The notes under the pieces were generated by a model. The model was not told the origin of the DNA, searched no databases, and saw only the letters and a program-made list of their open reading frames with translations. Positions 8,174 to 15,986 of a stretch of DNA of 21,429 bases are shown in pieces (position 1 is the first letter of the stretch; the number at the start of each line of letters is the position of its first letter). The stretch comes from Puniceicoccales bacterium (lineage in GTDB: Bacteria > Verrucomicrobiota > Verrucomicrobiia > Opitutales > Oceanipulchritudinaceae). Made by a program: the position numbers and the translations under genes. The DNA lies in assembly GCA_030595525.1 (NCBI GenBank), contig JAUVDD010000004.1, forward strand, positions 1 to 21,429, written 5' to 3'.

Positions 8174-9337
8174 TTATCCACCGACCACGTTGGCCAAGTT
8201 GAAGATCGGGAGGAACATAGCCATAACGATACTACCGATGACGACACCCAGAACGACGATCAACAACGGCTCCATGAGGGAAGTCAGTGCATCAACCGTG
8301 GTTTCGATTTCCGTGTCGTAGAAATCCGCAATTTTACCCATCATGCCATCAACGTTACCTGTTTGCTCACCAGCCCGAGCCATATGCTTCACGGTGGGTG
8401 GAAAATATGGAATTTCAGAAATAGTTTCAGACAGTTGTCCGCCCTGGCTAATATTCCTGATGATATCCTTGCAGGCGAGTTCAATGAAAGTGTTATCGCT
8501 GGCGTTGGAAACAATCTCCAGGGTACGCAGGATCGGAACACCGCTTTTCAGCAAAATAGCGTAGGTCCGACAGAACCTTGAAAGGGCGATTTTCTGAATC
8601 AGATCGCCGAGAATCGGCACTTTAAACAAGATAAGATCCTTTGAACGTCTTCCACGTGGCGTGCGAAGGACACGTTTCAGGACATACCAGAAAGCGATCG
8701 CACCCACAATAATGTACAAAATATAGGATTTCAGGAAATTCGATGTATCAATAAGTAGCTGAGTTGGTTTAGGAAGCTCTTTACCGAAACTGGAGAACAT
8801 TTCGGCAAATACCGGAATAACAAAGATCAAAAGAACCTGTACCAGACAGACTGACAGGGAAATAACGGCAATCGGATAGGTCATGGCACTTTTTACCTGC
8901 TTTATCAGTTTAACCGTGTCTTCGAAGTAAATGGCAACTTTTCCGAGGATATGAGCAAGGCCCCCGGATGCTTCACCTGCCTCAACCATCGAAGTGAACA
9001 GGTTGGGGAAGGCATTCGGATATTTTGCGACGGCTTCTGAGAAAGCTGTGCCACCGGAAATGTCCATTTTGACATTACGGATAACTATCTGAAACACCGG
9101 ATCTTCTGTCTGATCCTGCAAGGCTTCCAGCGCCGAAACCAGTGGCAGCCCCGCTTCCAGCATTGATGACAACTGTTGCGTAAAAACTGTAAGCGCCTGT
9201 AGTTTTATATTTTTTCTGCGGGCTTGTTTTTCGTATTGTTTCTGTTTCGCCAGGCGTTGACTTTCCCAGAACGACACTCTTTTACGGGTGCCTGTGGTAG
9301 ATCTTCCTGACGCTGCTGCTGCGGATGAATTGGCCAT
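8174..9337 (-). CDS. pilC: type IV pilus/type II secretion inner-membrane platform protein
   Basis: This is the polytopic inner-membrane protein on which the assembly and retraction ATPases act. The 387 residues show the duplicated T2SSF domain: the first at about 48-170 (FTQQLSSMLEAGLPLVSALEAL ... FTSMVEAGEASGGL), the second at about 250-372 (FCRTYAILLKSGVPILRTLEIV ... MARAGEQTGNVDGMM). Membrane segments fall at about 150-175, 205-222 and 355-380, as expected for PilC/GspF. The basic, serine/alanine-rich first 45 residues are less conserved. PilC versus GspF cannot be decided from the protein alone; PilT in the same window favours PilC. It is about 3 kb from the nearest pil ATPase gene. A possible -10 element lies upstream at 9385-9390. 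Confidence 0.92.
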   Translation of the reverse strand: MANSSAAAASGRSTTGTRKRVSFWESQRLAKQKQYEKQARRKNIKLQALTVFTQQLSSMLEAGLPLVSALEALQDQTEDPVFQIVIRNVKMDISGGTAFSEAVAKYPNAFPNLFTSMVEAGEASGGLAHILGKVAIYFEDTVKLIKQVKSAMTYPIAVISLSVCLVQVLLIFVIPVFAEMFSSFGKELPKPTQLLIDTSNFLKSYILYIIVGAIAFWYVLKRVLRTPRGRRSKDLILFKVPILGDLIQKIALSRFCRTYAILLKSGVPILRTLEIVSNASDNTFIELACKDIIRNISQGGQLSETISEIPYFPPTVKHMARAGEQTGNVDGMMGKIADFYDTEIETTVDALTSLMEPLLIVVLGVVIGSIVMAMFLPIFNLANVVGG

Positions 9338-9384
9338 GTTGATGGGAAGAGAAGCTAGATGTCATCCCTTCGCAATTCAATCCA

Positions 9385-9390
9385 ATTATA
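9385..9390 (-). promoter_or_regulatory. candidate -10 element for pilC
   Basis: On the minus strand this reads TATAAT, in the 131-bp gap between yebC and pilC, about 50 bp before the pilC ATG. I find no convincing -35 hexamer 16-18 bp upstream, so this is only a candidate based on an exact -10 match and position. Confidence 0.3.
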
Positions 9391-9468
9391 ATATTCCAAA
9401 TTCAGGTATTTTTTACGAAACCAACGGTCCTATGAAAGGGGATGTAAAAACTTAATCCGGCTGGAGAA

Positions 9469-10212
9469 TCAGTCATCAAGCAAGGATGGGTCAATCTCCG
9501 AGTTATCGAAGACATTCTGTACGTCATCCAGTTCATCCAGAAGATTGGTCAAACGAAGTAACTTTTGAACAGTGTCCTTGTCAGCAATCGGAGTCACAGA
9601 ACCTGGAATATAGGCCAATTCGGCGCTGTCGGGCTGGATACCCGCGCTTTCCAATGCGGAGGATAGGTTGTCAAAATCTGCGAGTGGGCAGCGAACCTCG
9701 AAGTGATCGTCATTGTTAATGACGTCCTCACCACCGCTTTCGATGGCAATTTCCATCAACTGGTCCTCATTTGTCTTATCTGCGGCGATCAGAAATTGAC
9801 CTTGTCTGGTAAAAAAGTGCTGCACGGCTCCAGGTGTTGCCAAGTTGCCTCCATGCTTTGAAAAAGTGGAGCGCACCTCACTGGCAGCACGGTTTTTATT
9901 GTCGGTTGTTACTTCGACAATGATCCCGATACCACCGGGTCCATATCCTTCATAGAGCAGTTCCAAGTATTCAACCCCCGGTAATTCTCCGGTACCCTTT
10001 TTAATGGCCCGCTCGATATTATCGGCCGGCATATTGGCGGCTTTGGCCTTGATAATCAAAGTTCTCAGCCTGGGATTGAACTCAGGATCGCCTCCTCCGT
10101 TTCTGGCTGTGAGTGTCAATTCCTTGGAGATGACACTGAAGATTTTTCCACGCTTGGCGTCTACTACCGCCTTATGGCGCTTGGTCGTTGCCCATTTACT
10201 ATGACCTGACAT
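9469..10212 (-). CDS. yebC: YebC/PmpR-family DNA-binding regulator
   Basis: The protein has 247 residues and is full length for the YebC/PmpR family (TACO1-like). The start MSGHSKWATTKRHKAVVDAKRGKIF is the family hallmark, followed by AANMPADNIERAIKKGTG (about 54-71), YEGYGPGGIGIIVEVTTDNKNR and the acidic C-terminal domain. Members are described as transcriptional regulators in some bacteria, and recent work links relatives to translation of proline-rich stretches; which applies here cannot be told from sequence. It lies 47 bp downstream of the yidC stop on the same strand, in place of the mnmE/jag genes often found after yidC. No Shine-Dalgarno precedes the ATG. Confidence 0.95.
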   Translation of the reverse strand: MSGHSKWATTKRHKAVVDAKRGKIFSVISKELTLTARNGGGDPEFNPRLRTLIIKAKAANMPADNIERAIKKGTGELPGVEYLELLYEGYGPGGIGIIVEVTTDNKNRAASEVRSTFSKHGGNLATPGAVQHFFTRQGQFLIAADKTNEDQLMEIAIESGGEDVINNDDHFEVRCPLADFDNLSSALESAGIQPDSAELAYIPGSVTPIADKDTVQKLLRLTNLLDELDDVQNVFDNSEIDPSLLDD

Positions 10213-10244
10213 GCTTTATACTGGTTAGTGGTTTCTGGCCTGTT

Positions 10245-10259
10245 CCGATCGGATCGGAG
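10245..10259. repeat. short inverted repeat just after yidC
   Basis: TCCGATC-G-GATCGGA is a 15-bp near-perfect palindrome ending one base from the yidC stop codon (10260-10262). As RNA it would form only a 5-bp stem with a 5-base loop, and no T-run follows on the minus strand, so it is a poor terminator. It may be a protein-binding site or chance. Confidence 0.3.
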
Positions 10260-12164
10260 TTAGCGTTGGTCCTTTTTCTTTTTTTTCTTTTTCTTGGAGA
10301 TCAATGGTCCTGTCGGAATTCTATTTTTCTTCGGGTTCTCCATTTCAGCAATTTCTTCTTCAATGGCAACATCCTCTTCGTCACGGGAACGATTTGTCAT
10401 CCATTGCTGGAAGATAGAAAAACAGTTTGTAGTTGTCCAATAGAGAACCAATCCCGATGAGAAATAATAGGTGAACGGAAAGAAAATGAACGGCATCCAC
10501 TTGATCATTTTGGTCTGCGCATTGTCGATGGTTGGCTGAGGCATCATTTTCATCTGGAAATACATCGAAACGATCCAAACGAACGGCAAAATATTGATTG
10601 CAGCACCCAGGAAGGGCAGGCCACCTTCGGGAAGAGGGATGGTTCCGTCCGGCATGGAAAGGTCGTTGATCCAGAGGAACTCTGCAAAACGTAAATCCGA
10701 AGAGTTCCGCAACAAGTTGAAGAAAGCGATGAAGATTGGAAATTGGACAAGCACGGGCCAACAACCTGATAGTGGGTTGATTTTATGCTTCTTCCAGAGC
10801 TTCATCATTTCTTCATTCAGCTTCTGCTGATTGTCCTGATACTTTTCCTTAATTGCCTGCAAAGGCTTCTGGAGTTCCTGCATACGCTTTGATGAGCGGG
10901 CGGCCTTTGCAGTCAACGGCCACAGGCAGAGACGAATTATGAAGGTTGTCAGGATGATGGCGATACCCCAATTGCCTATGAAGCCTTCGATGGTACTCAT
11001 CAGAGTTAGCAACATTTTCGCGACAAATCCTACCAGCGTAACAAAGAAACCGAGGAACCAGCCCAGCTGCATGACGTCTTCCTGATGCATATCCATTTTG
11101 GACAGCAAGTCATAGCTCTTAGGGCCAGCATAGTAGGTTCCACTTAAAGTATGTTCGTCACCGGGATTAAGAGTTGGCAGGGAAAACTCCATGGCGGCAG
11201 TAATTCCAACCGGAACTTTACCGGTTTCAGGATCCTGAGGAAAGCGAATGCTCCGGGCAAGGATACCGTCAGCGGGTGTCTCCGGAGTGAATATAGTTGT
11301 GAAGAATTGATTCTTCACCGCGCCCCATTGAAGAATCCCTTTTTCTTCGATGACTTCCTTTGGCTGCTTTTTGATGATGAATCCGCCACCCGAGAATTTC
11401 TTAACCGGGATTGTTTCGTAGTCGCCGTTGGAATAGTAGGAGGCGTTGAGATTGAAGCCCATATAGTCTGCCTTTGTTGGTGCAGCAGTTCCCAGGTCGA
11501 CATAGATCTGATTCAGGCTCAACGGTACGGTTGTCGTGTTCCTGAAGGTTGTCTGATGTTTGATCAGATAAGGCTTGGGGCCTTCCGCGTCCTCGCCGTT
11601 GGTCAATTCGAAAGAGCGACGAATTACCAGACCACTGGGAAGTGTTGCTTCAAAAACTGCAGAACGAGAATCGGAAGTAATCAAGTTATAAAACCGTGCT
11701 ACCTGTGCCAAGCTAGTGCCATTGGAGCGTTTCAGGTCCAGCGCCGGGCTGTCGGATACACGATTGAGAATGACCGGCCGGAATTCACTGGTATTCGGGT
11801 TATCAGCTGGATGAGTTTTTAAAACCAACCTAGTAATGGCTGCACCATAGCTACTAAGCTGGATTTGCAGTTCTTCGTTCTCAATGTTAACTAATTGCTC
11901 TACCGGCTTGTCCACAGCTGGAGCCTGCTGGATCGCTTGCTCTTGGATGACTGGTGGGCTGACTTTGGCGGGAACGATTTCGGTAGTGGCTTGGGTGACT
12001 GGTTGGTTGTTCCAGTCTGTTTCTGCCAGCGCCTGTTCATTTTCCTGAGCCTGCTGAAGCAGTTCATTCTGGCGAGCTTTGCCTTCCTCAATACCGTTGA
12101 AGATCATCAGGAGAAATCCTCCGACGACGAACAACAGACCTATTGAAATACTTTTCTTATCCAT
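10260..12164 (-). CDS. yidC: membrane protein insertase YidC
   Basis: YidC inserts and folds inner-membrane proteins, alone or with SecYEG. The 634 residues have the Gram-negative layout: an N-terminal anchor (about 7-23), a Gln/Pro-rich linker to ~90, a large periplasmic beta domain (about 90-350) and the five-helix insertase core (about 365-590). The core arginine of the hydrophilic groove is Arg411 in TTFIIRLCLWPLT, followed by the basic hairpin KAARSSKRMQELQKP and INPLSGCWPVLVQFPIFIAF. The C-terminal tail carries EEDVAIEEEIAEME, then eight consecutive lysines (624-631) before DQR. The lysine run is encoded by an almost pure A/G tract, and a basic tail in this place is known to help ribosome contact in several YidC proteins. 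It lies 12 bp after yidD. Confidence 0.96.
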   Translation of the reverse strand: MDKKSISIGLLFVVGGFLLMIFNGIEEGKARQNELLQQAQENEQALAETDWNNQPVTQATTEIVPAKVSPPVIQEQAIQQAPAVDKPVEQLVNIENEELQIQLSSYGAAITRLVLKTHPADNPNTSEFRPVILNRVSDSPALDLKRSNGTSLAQVARFYNLITSDSRSAVFEATLPSGLVIRRSFELTNGEDAEGPKPYLIKHQTTFRNTTTVPLSLNQIYVDLGTAAPTKADYMGFNLNASYYSNGDYETIPVKKFSGGGFIIKKQPKEVIEEKGILQWGAVKNQFFTTIFTPETPADGILARSIRFPQDPETGKVPVGITAAMEFSLPTLNPGDEHTLSGTYYAGPKSYDLLSKMDMHQEDVMQLGWFLGFFVTLVGFVAKMLLTLMSTIEGFIGNWGIAIILTTFIIRLCLWPLTAKAARSSKRMQELQKPLQAIKEKYQDNQQKLNEEMMKLWKKHKINPLSGCWPVLVQFPIFIAFFNLLRNSSDLRFAEFLWINDLSMPDGTIPLPEGGLPFLGAAINILPFVWIVSMYFQMKMMPQPTIDNAQTKMIKWMPFIFFPFTYYFSSGLVLYWTTTNCFSIFQQWMTNRSRDEEDVAIEEEIAEMENPKKNRIPTGPLISKKKKKKKKDQR

Positions 12165-12176
12165 TCGGATTTAATT

Positions 12177-12533
12177 TTAATGACTTTGGGATGAGCCTTC
12201 CCGCGAATGTGAAGGCTTGAAAGTGGATGGATGCTGATGATCCTTTCGTTTGGTGCAAGAACAACCGTCTGGAACCGGGTCGTAACCGTAATCTCCCCAT
12301 GGATGGCATTTTGAGATGCGTTTTATTGCCAACCAGGTGCCTTTCAACGGGCCATGCCTGCGAACTGCGACAAGTGCATATTCAGAGCATGTTGGCTGGA
12401 AACGACAACCACTCCCTGGAGCAAGGGCGTGTATGGCAGGGGAAATTAAATACCGATATATGGTAATTAGAATAATCAAGACAGCCTGGAAAGGGATCCC
12501 AATCCATCGTATGACTGTGTTTGTTTTACTCAT
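12177..12533 (-). CDS. yidD: membrane protein insertion efficiency factor YidD
   Basis: The protein has 118 residues of the small YidD family, which associates with the inner membrane and helps YidC-dependent insertion. An N-terminal hydrophobic/amphipathic segment (about 10-32) is followed by the conserved cysteine core [25 protein letters not shown] and [17 protein letters not shown]. The last 25 residues are polar, histidine/serine-rich and not part of the family core. The ATG overlaps the rnpA stop in an ATGA arrangement, which points to translational coupling in the rpmH-rnpA-yidD-yidC operon. Confidence 0.94.
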   Translation of the reverse strand: MSKTNTVIRWIGIPFQAVLIILITIYRYLISPAIHALAPGSGCRFQPTCSEYALVAVRRHGPLKGTWLAIKRISKCHPWGDYGYDPVPDGCSCTKRKDHQHPSTFKPSHSREGSSQSH

Positions 12534-12883
12534 GCCTTTTGCGTCCTCAAAGATTTGATCGCACCCATCATGCGCCGTTCAATATCAGATGCTTCAGCAT
12601 TGTTAATAGCCCTTCGAGCTATAAAGACAACATCACAAGAGAGGGGGAGGAGCTCTTGTTGGTTGCGAAATACTTCCCTGAGCATCCGTTTGGCACGATT
12701 TCGGTGAACGGCATTACCAACTCGCTTGGAAGCAATGAATCCCGCCCGGCGAATTGTAGGAGTGCGTTCTGGCAGCAGCAGCAAATTGACACAAAAAAAT
12801 CCGCACTCCCTCCGTATTCCGGAAGTGCGAACAGATCGAAATTCACTCGCTTTGCGTAAATGCTGTTGACGCGTGTACCGCAT
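12530..12883 (-). CDS. rnpA: ribonuclease P protein component
   Basis: RnpA is the protein cofactor of RNase P, which matures the 5' ends of tRNAs. The 117 residues chosen include the starting region [44 protein letters not shown], which holds the conserved RNR-type RNA-binding helix, and [10 protein letters not shown] near the end. The frame extends to a TTG at 12895, only 5 bp from the rpmH stop; I prefer the ATG at 12883 because [11 protein letters not shown] resembles family starts, but the TTG start would add four residues and cannot be excluded. It overlaps yidD by 4 bp. Confidence 0.94.
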   Translation of the reverse strand: MRYTRQQHLRKASEFRSVRTSGIRRECGFFCVNLLLLPERTPTIRRAGFIASKRVGNAVHRNRAKRMLREVFRNQQELLPLSCDVVFIARRAINNAEASDIERRMMGAIKSLRTQKA

Positions 12884-12900
12884 GTCTGCGGTCAATTGAA

Positions 12901-13035
12901 TTAGGCGCTGAGCTTCCGGCGACCACGAGCACGTCGGTCACGAAGAATTTTGCGACCACCACGGGTAGCTTTGCGCGCACGGAAACCGCATTTGCGGGCC
13001 CTTTTGAGTTTTGAAGGTCTGAATGTTGGTTGCAT
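12901..13035 (-). CDS. rpmH: 50S ribosomal protein L34
   Basis: The gene encodes 44 residues, [20 protein letters not shown] at the start and GRRKLSA at the end, with [16 protein letters not shown] between. This is the highly basic L34 of the large ribosomal subunit, where family members have R(T/P)xQPxxxKRxRxHGFRxRMxTxxGRxVLxRRRxKGRxxL. The usual His of HGFR is Cys here (CGFR). It is one of the few genes in the window with a strong Shine-Dalgarno (AAGGAG, 13044-13049). It is the first gene of the rpmH-rnpA-yidD-yidC cluster, 5-17 bp before rnpA depending on the rnpA start. Confidence 0.96.
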   Translation of the reverse strand: MQPTFRPSKLKRARKCGFRARKATRGGRKILRDRRARGRRKLSA

Positions 13036-13043
13036 ATCTGCTT

Positions 13044-13049
13044 CTCCTT
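13044..13049 (-). promoter_or_regulatory. ribosome-binding site of rpmH
   Basis: On the minus strand this reads AAGGAG, 8 bases before the rpmH ATG. It stands out because almost no other gene in the window has a Shine-Dalgarno sequence. Confidence 0.75.
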
Positions 13050-13064
13050 AAAGAAAAGAGGACG

Positions 13065-13093
13065 ACAAGAAGGGGTTTTGACGGTAGTGTCAA
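13065..13093 (-). promoter_or_regulatory. candidate rpmH promoter with overlapping inverted repeat
   Basis: On the minus strand a perfect -35 hexamer TTGACA (13093-13088) is followed after 17 bp by TCTTGT (13070-13065), a poor -10. The -35 lies in an inverted repeat, TTGAC-N6-GTCAA (13078-13093), which could be an operator or a coincidence. The placement, about 30-55 bp before the rpmH ATG, suits the promoter of the rpmH-rnpA-yidD-yidC operon. Confidence 0.45.
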
Positions 13094-13105
13094 GCCGTTC
13101 GATAA

Positions 13106-13125
13106 CGAAAAATTAAGCCTTAATT
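13106..13125 (-). terminator. possible weak terminator after the LOG-type gene
   Basis: AATTAAG-C-CTTAATT (13111-13125) is a perfect 15-bp palindrome 15 bp beyond the stop of the LOG-type gene. On the minus strand its right arm runs into a TTTTT stretch, as in an intrinsic terminator, but the stem is nearly all A-T, so its strength is doubtful. It would separate the HPr/LOG genes from rpmH. Confidence 0.4.
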
Positions 13126-13139
13126 ACCTGGCAGTGCCT

Positions 13140-13727
13140 TTAGATTGCGTCGGTGGATCGATCATACCACTTTTCCTCCACTTGGACGGGCTCGTAACTC
13201 TCCAAGTACGGAAGGACAGTTTCTACGTCCGGAAGAGATGCATAAAGTTTCTCGATAGCTCTTTTAGTAAACCGCTGGTCGTAGAAATGACCAAATGCCG
13301 TAAACAAAGGATCATAAAAGCCTTGATGATTGATGAAGATCACGGGCTTCTGGTGATAGCGTAAATATTTCAGGTTCAGGACCTCAATTATTTCCTCAAG
13401 GGTTCCCAATCCGCCGGGCAGTGCCACAAAGGCATCCGAATTTTCATCCATGATGGCCTTGCGGTCTCGTAAATCCCTGGAAACGACAAGCTCATCGCAC
13501 CGTGTGTAGCTACGGCCGAGATCATGAAGTTTCTGAGGTACTACACCAAAAACCTTTCCACCGGAGTCTTTGACGGAATCCGCCAACTTCCCCATAAGGC
13601 CGGTGTTGTTTCCGCCGTATACAAGCGTGTGACCATTTTCCCCGATGATTTCACCCAGTTGGATAGTTAAATCGACAAAATGCGGTGCTACGGCATCGCT
13701 GGAGGATAGAAATACGCAGATTTTCAC
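13140..13727 (-). CDS. LOG-family (TIGR00730) Rossmann-fold protein
   Basis: The 195 residues match the lysine-decarboxylase-like/LOG family, whose characterised members hydrolyse nucleoside 5'-monophosphates at the N-glycosidic bond, some making free cytokinins. Seen here: TLVYGGNNTGLMGKLAD (34-50), GVVPQKL (61-67), the RK in LRDRKAIM (86-93) and the diagnostic PGGLGTLEE (104-112), where family members have PGGxGTxxE. Active-site Arg and Glu therefore look present. The N-terminal FLSSS replaces the commoner CGSS. The start is GTG without a Shine-Dalgarno. It follows HPr by 12 bp. The physiological substrate in a bacterium like this is not known; a nucleotide-salvage or damage-control role is a guess. 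Confidence 0.9.
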   Translation of the reverse strand: MKICVFLSSSDAVAPHFVDLTIQLGEIIGENGHTLVYGGNNTGLMGKLADSVKDSGGKVFGVVPQKLHDLGRSYTRCDELVVSRDLRDRKAIMDENSDAFVALPGGLGTLEEIIEVLNLKYLRYHQKPVIFINHQGFYDPLFTAFGHFYDQRFTKRAIEKLYASLPDVETVLPYLESYEPVQVEEKWYDRSTDAI

Positions 13728-13739
13728 GTGGTAAAGAGA

Positions 13740-14009
13740 TCAGGATTCTTCAAATTTCCGTTCGAAGAGAGCATTCATGTCTGCCAGCATTTTGTCAGCA
13801 TCGCTACCGCTGGCGATGAACTTCAGTTTAGATCCGTTGCCTGCCGCCAGCATCATCAATCCCATAATTGACTTTCCATTCACCTGCTCATCATCCTTTT
13901 CCACCAGGATTTCTGCTGAGTACTTATTGGCGACTCGCACGATCATAGCAGCAGGCCGGGCATGGACGCCCATTTTGTTGCTGACGGTCAGTTCGATTGA
14001 TTTTTCCAT
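13740..14009 (-). CDS. phosphocarrier protein HPr
   Basis: The 89 residues are a full-length HPr, the small phosphocarrier of the PTS system. The active-site histidine is His16 in GVHARPA (14-20). Ser47 in NGKSIMGLMML (45-54) matches the regulatory serine phosphorylated by HPr kinase in bacteria that have it. No EI, EII or hprK gene is visible in the window, so whether it works in sugar uptake or in regulation (as an NPr/HPr of incomplete PTS systems) cannot be said. It lies 71 bp downstream of the SulP gene and 12 bp upstream of the LOG-type gene, and is probably co-transcribed with the latter. No Shine-Dalgarno is seen. Confidence 0.93.
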   Translation of the reverse strand: MEKSIELTVSNKMGVHARPAAMIVRVANKYSAEILVEKDDEQVNGKSIMGLMMLAAGNGSKLKFIASGSDADKMLADMNALFERKFEES

Positions 14010-14080
14010 GTGAGCTAGTTGGTTGGGAATGATAAGGAAGATGCTGAATGCTTCTGAAAGGAAAAGAAAAAAATCCGCTT

Positions 14081-15901
14081 CTAATTTGAAGAGGGCTCCT
14101 GTTTTCGGGATTTCCCCAGGTAAATATGTACATCAGCGTTTTTGGTCCCGATAAATTTCATACTATGTCTTAGGGCCATGGCTGTTGCCAAAGTCGGGTT
14201 GGAGGGGGTCTCGGGAAAGATATTGTCCTTACCAATAATCTCATCCAGGCCGCTGTTGGTGAAAATACGCATGGCATCCTCGCGTACTTCCGAGACAAGC
14301 AGTGTGCGTCCTTGTTCCTTCATGTACCGGATGAGTTCTTCCAATGCGAGAACGCTGGTCGCATCCAGATGGTATGCGTTACGCATCTTTAACAGAACAA
14401 CTTTCAGCGTAGGTTTTTCGCAAACCCGTCTCATCTGATCGCGAAAGATTTCCGATGCCCCGAAGAATAGGTCACCTTCTACGTGGACAATGGAGATTTC
14501 CGGATTTGCGGATTTCTTCTGTTCTTCCAGTGGACTGAGCTCACCTTCGTCATCGGTCGTGAATTCCGTGAGCTCCGGCTGGGCGGCTTTTCTAAGGAAA
14601 AGCAAAACGGATGTACCGGTCCCCAGGATAATGGCAAAATCCAGTCGGATGAACAAGGCTGCCGCAAATGTTATAATGAAGACAATTCTGTCCGAACCGG
14701 TTGCATTCCAGACGACCCGAATGACATGTTTGTTAATCAGGGATAGTCCAATCGCGATAACCAGGACACCCAGGACACTTATGGGGATGTATTTGATGTG
14801 TGGCCCAAGTACATATACACCGATTACGCATAAAAGGCCTGAAATGATACTGGCAAGGGGCGTCGCGGCGCCGCTCACCCAATTCAGTTGAGATCGGGTT
14901 AATGAGCCGGATGCCGGCATTCCCTGACAGAGAGAGCAGCCGATATTCGCGAAGCCCATACCAAGCATTTCCTGGTTGGAATCGAGCTTTTGGCCAGCCC
15001 TGGAAGCAAGCGACTTTCCAATCGAAGTTCCCTCAAGCACAGAGAGAAAGGCGATGACAAGCGAAACACTGGCTACAGTGCTGATCAAGTCGCCGCTGAA
15101 GGGAGGCAGGGTGATGCTCCATTTGGTTGCATCGATGGCTGAAAGGGTTTTGACGGCGCTACCCAATCCCTGGGATTCCAGCAGCAAATTAAAGCCGAAT
15201 GCTATCGCCGATAGTAGTATCAGGGTGATGGCCACATTAGGAAGAGACTTAAACCATTTCTGCAGGGTCCAATAAATGGAGGCAGTCAAAATTGAAATAA
15301 CCAAGGTTGGCCAGTGAGTCAGCGGAAGGCTTTTCACCGTCAGCCAGATCACCGTAACAAAGGTGGATCCTTCAGGCAGGGTTATTTCGAATCCCAAGGT
15401 TTTTTTAAGCTGATTAAAAATGATATATATTGCCGCAGCGGTGATATACCCGGTTACAACCGACTTGGAGATGTACTGAATAAGGTTTGCCACTCGAAGG
15501 AAGGCACCGAATACGAGGAAAACTCCCGACAGCATGACAACGAGGGAAATCAGGCTGACCATTTCACTTTGTTCAACAATTCCCAGACTGAGAAAGGAAG
15601 CGAAAATCAGAACAGAAGTGGCGTTTGTTGGACCAAGTATGATGAATCTTGATCCGGAGAGAATGGGGCCAAGAATCGCCGCGATGGCAGATCCGTAAAT
15701 TCCATATTGGATAGGCAGTCCCGCAATGGCGGCGTAGGCCATTCCCTGAGGGAATGCCAGGAGGGCCACATTTAAACCCGCTCGGAGATCTGCCTTGGCT
15801 TTGTTTGACGTGTATCCGCGCAAACTCTCCCTTAATGGAAAGTAGTTGAGGTGATTGTGTTTGGCCAGTTGTCGAGTGAAGTTTCTAAGCGAGTTAAACA
15901 T
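14081..15901 (-). CDS. SulP-family anion transporter with STAS domain
   Basis: The protein has about 606 residues: a SulP membrane domain with 10 or more hydrophobic segments, then a C-terminal STAS domain. Signatures are LNVALLAFPQGMAYAAIAGLPIQYGIYGS near the N-terminus, LGPTNATSVL, MPASGSLTRSQLN mid-protein, and in the STAS part (about 465-570) IVHVEGDLFFGA and LDATSVLALEEL. SulP proteins move sulfate, bicarbonate or other anions across the inner membrane, by symport or exchange; the substrate cannot be read from the sequence. The frame extends to a GTG at 15925, but I chose the ATG at 15901 because AAGGG lies 10 bp before it, one of the rare Shine-Dalgarno-like signals here. It is divergent from the VUT-like gene, with 85 bp between. 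Confidence 0.92.
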   Translation of the reverse strand: MFNSLRNFTRQLAKHNHLNYFPLRESLRGYTSNKAKADLRAGLNVALLAFPQGMAYAAIAGLPIQYGIYGSAIAAILGPILSGSRFIILGPTNATSVLIFASFLSLGIVEQSEMVSLISLVVMLSGVFLVFGAFLRVANLIQYISKSVVTGYITAAAIYIIFNQLKKTLGFEITLPEGSTFVTVIWLTVKSLPLTHWPTLVISILTASIYWTLQKWFKSLPNVAITLILLSAIAFGFNLLLESQGLGSAVKTLSAIDATKWSITLPPFSGDLISTVASVSLVIAFLSVLEGTSIGKSLASRAGQKLDSNQEMLGMGFANIGCSLCQGMPASGSLTRSQLNWVSGAATPLASIISGLLCVIGVYVLGPHIKYIPISVLGVLVIAIGLSLINKHVIRVVWNATGSDRIVFIITFAAALFIRLDFAIILGTGTSVLLFLRKAAQPELTEFTTDDEGELSPLEEQKKSANPEISIVHVEGDLFFGASEIFRDQMRRVCEKPTLKVVLLKMRNAYHLDATSVLALEELIRYMKEQGRTLLVSEVREDAMRIFTNSGLDEIIGKDNIFPETPSNPTLATAMALRHSMKFIGTKNADVHIYLGKSRKQEPSSN

Positions 15902-15986
15902 AAGCCAGGCGCCCTTTGCAGTCACTTGAAAGAATTGTGGTGGCAGGTATAGGAAGCAAATTTATTCTCGTCAAAGCCCACATAAT

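Noticed and set aside
8174..8182. TTATCCACC, one base off a DnaA box, near the rpmH-yidC region
   Set aside because: It is a single site inside the last codons of pilC; no cluster of boxes, A/T-rich unwinding region or dnaA gene is present, so no origin is called.
11151..11822. A 223-codon open frame on the plus strand
   Set aside because: It lies entirely antisense to yidC, whose frame shows clear family motifs, and its translation is cysteine-rich without any recognisable domain.
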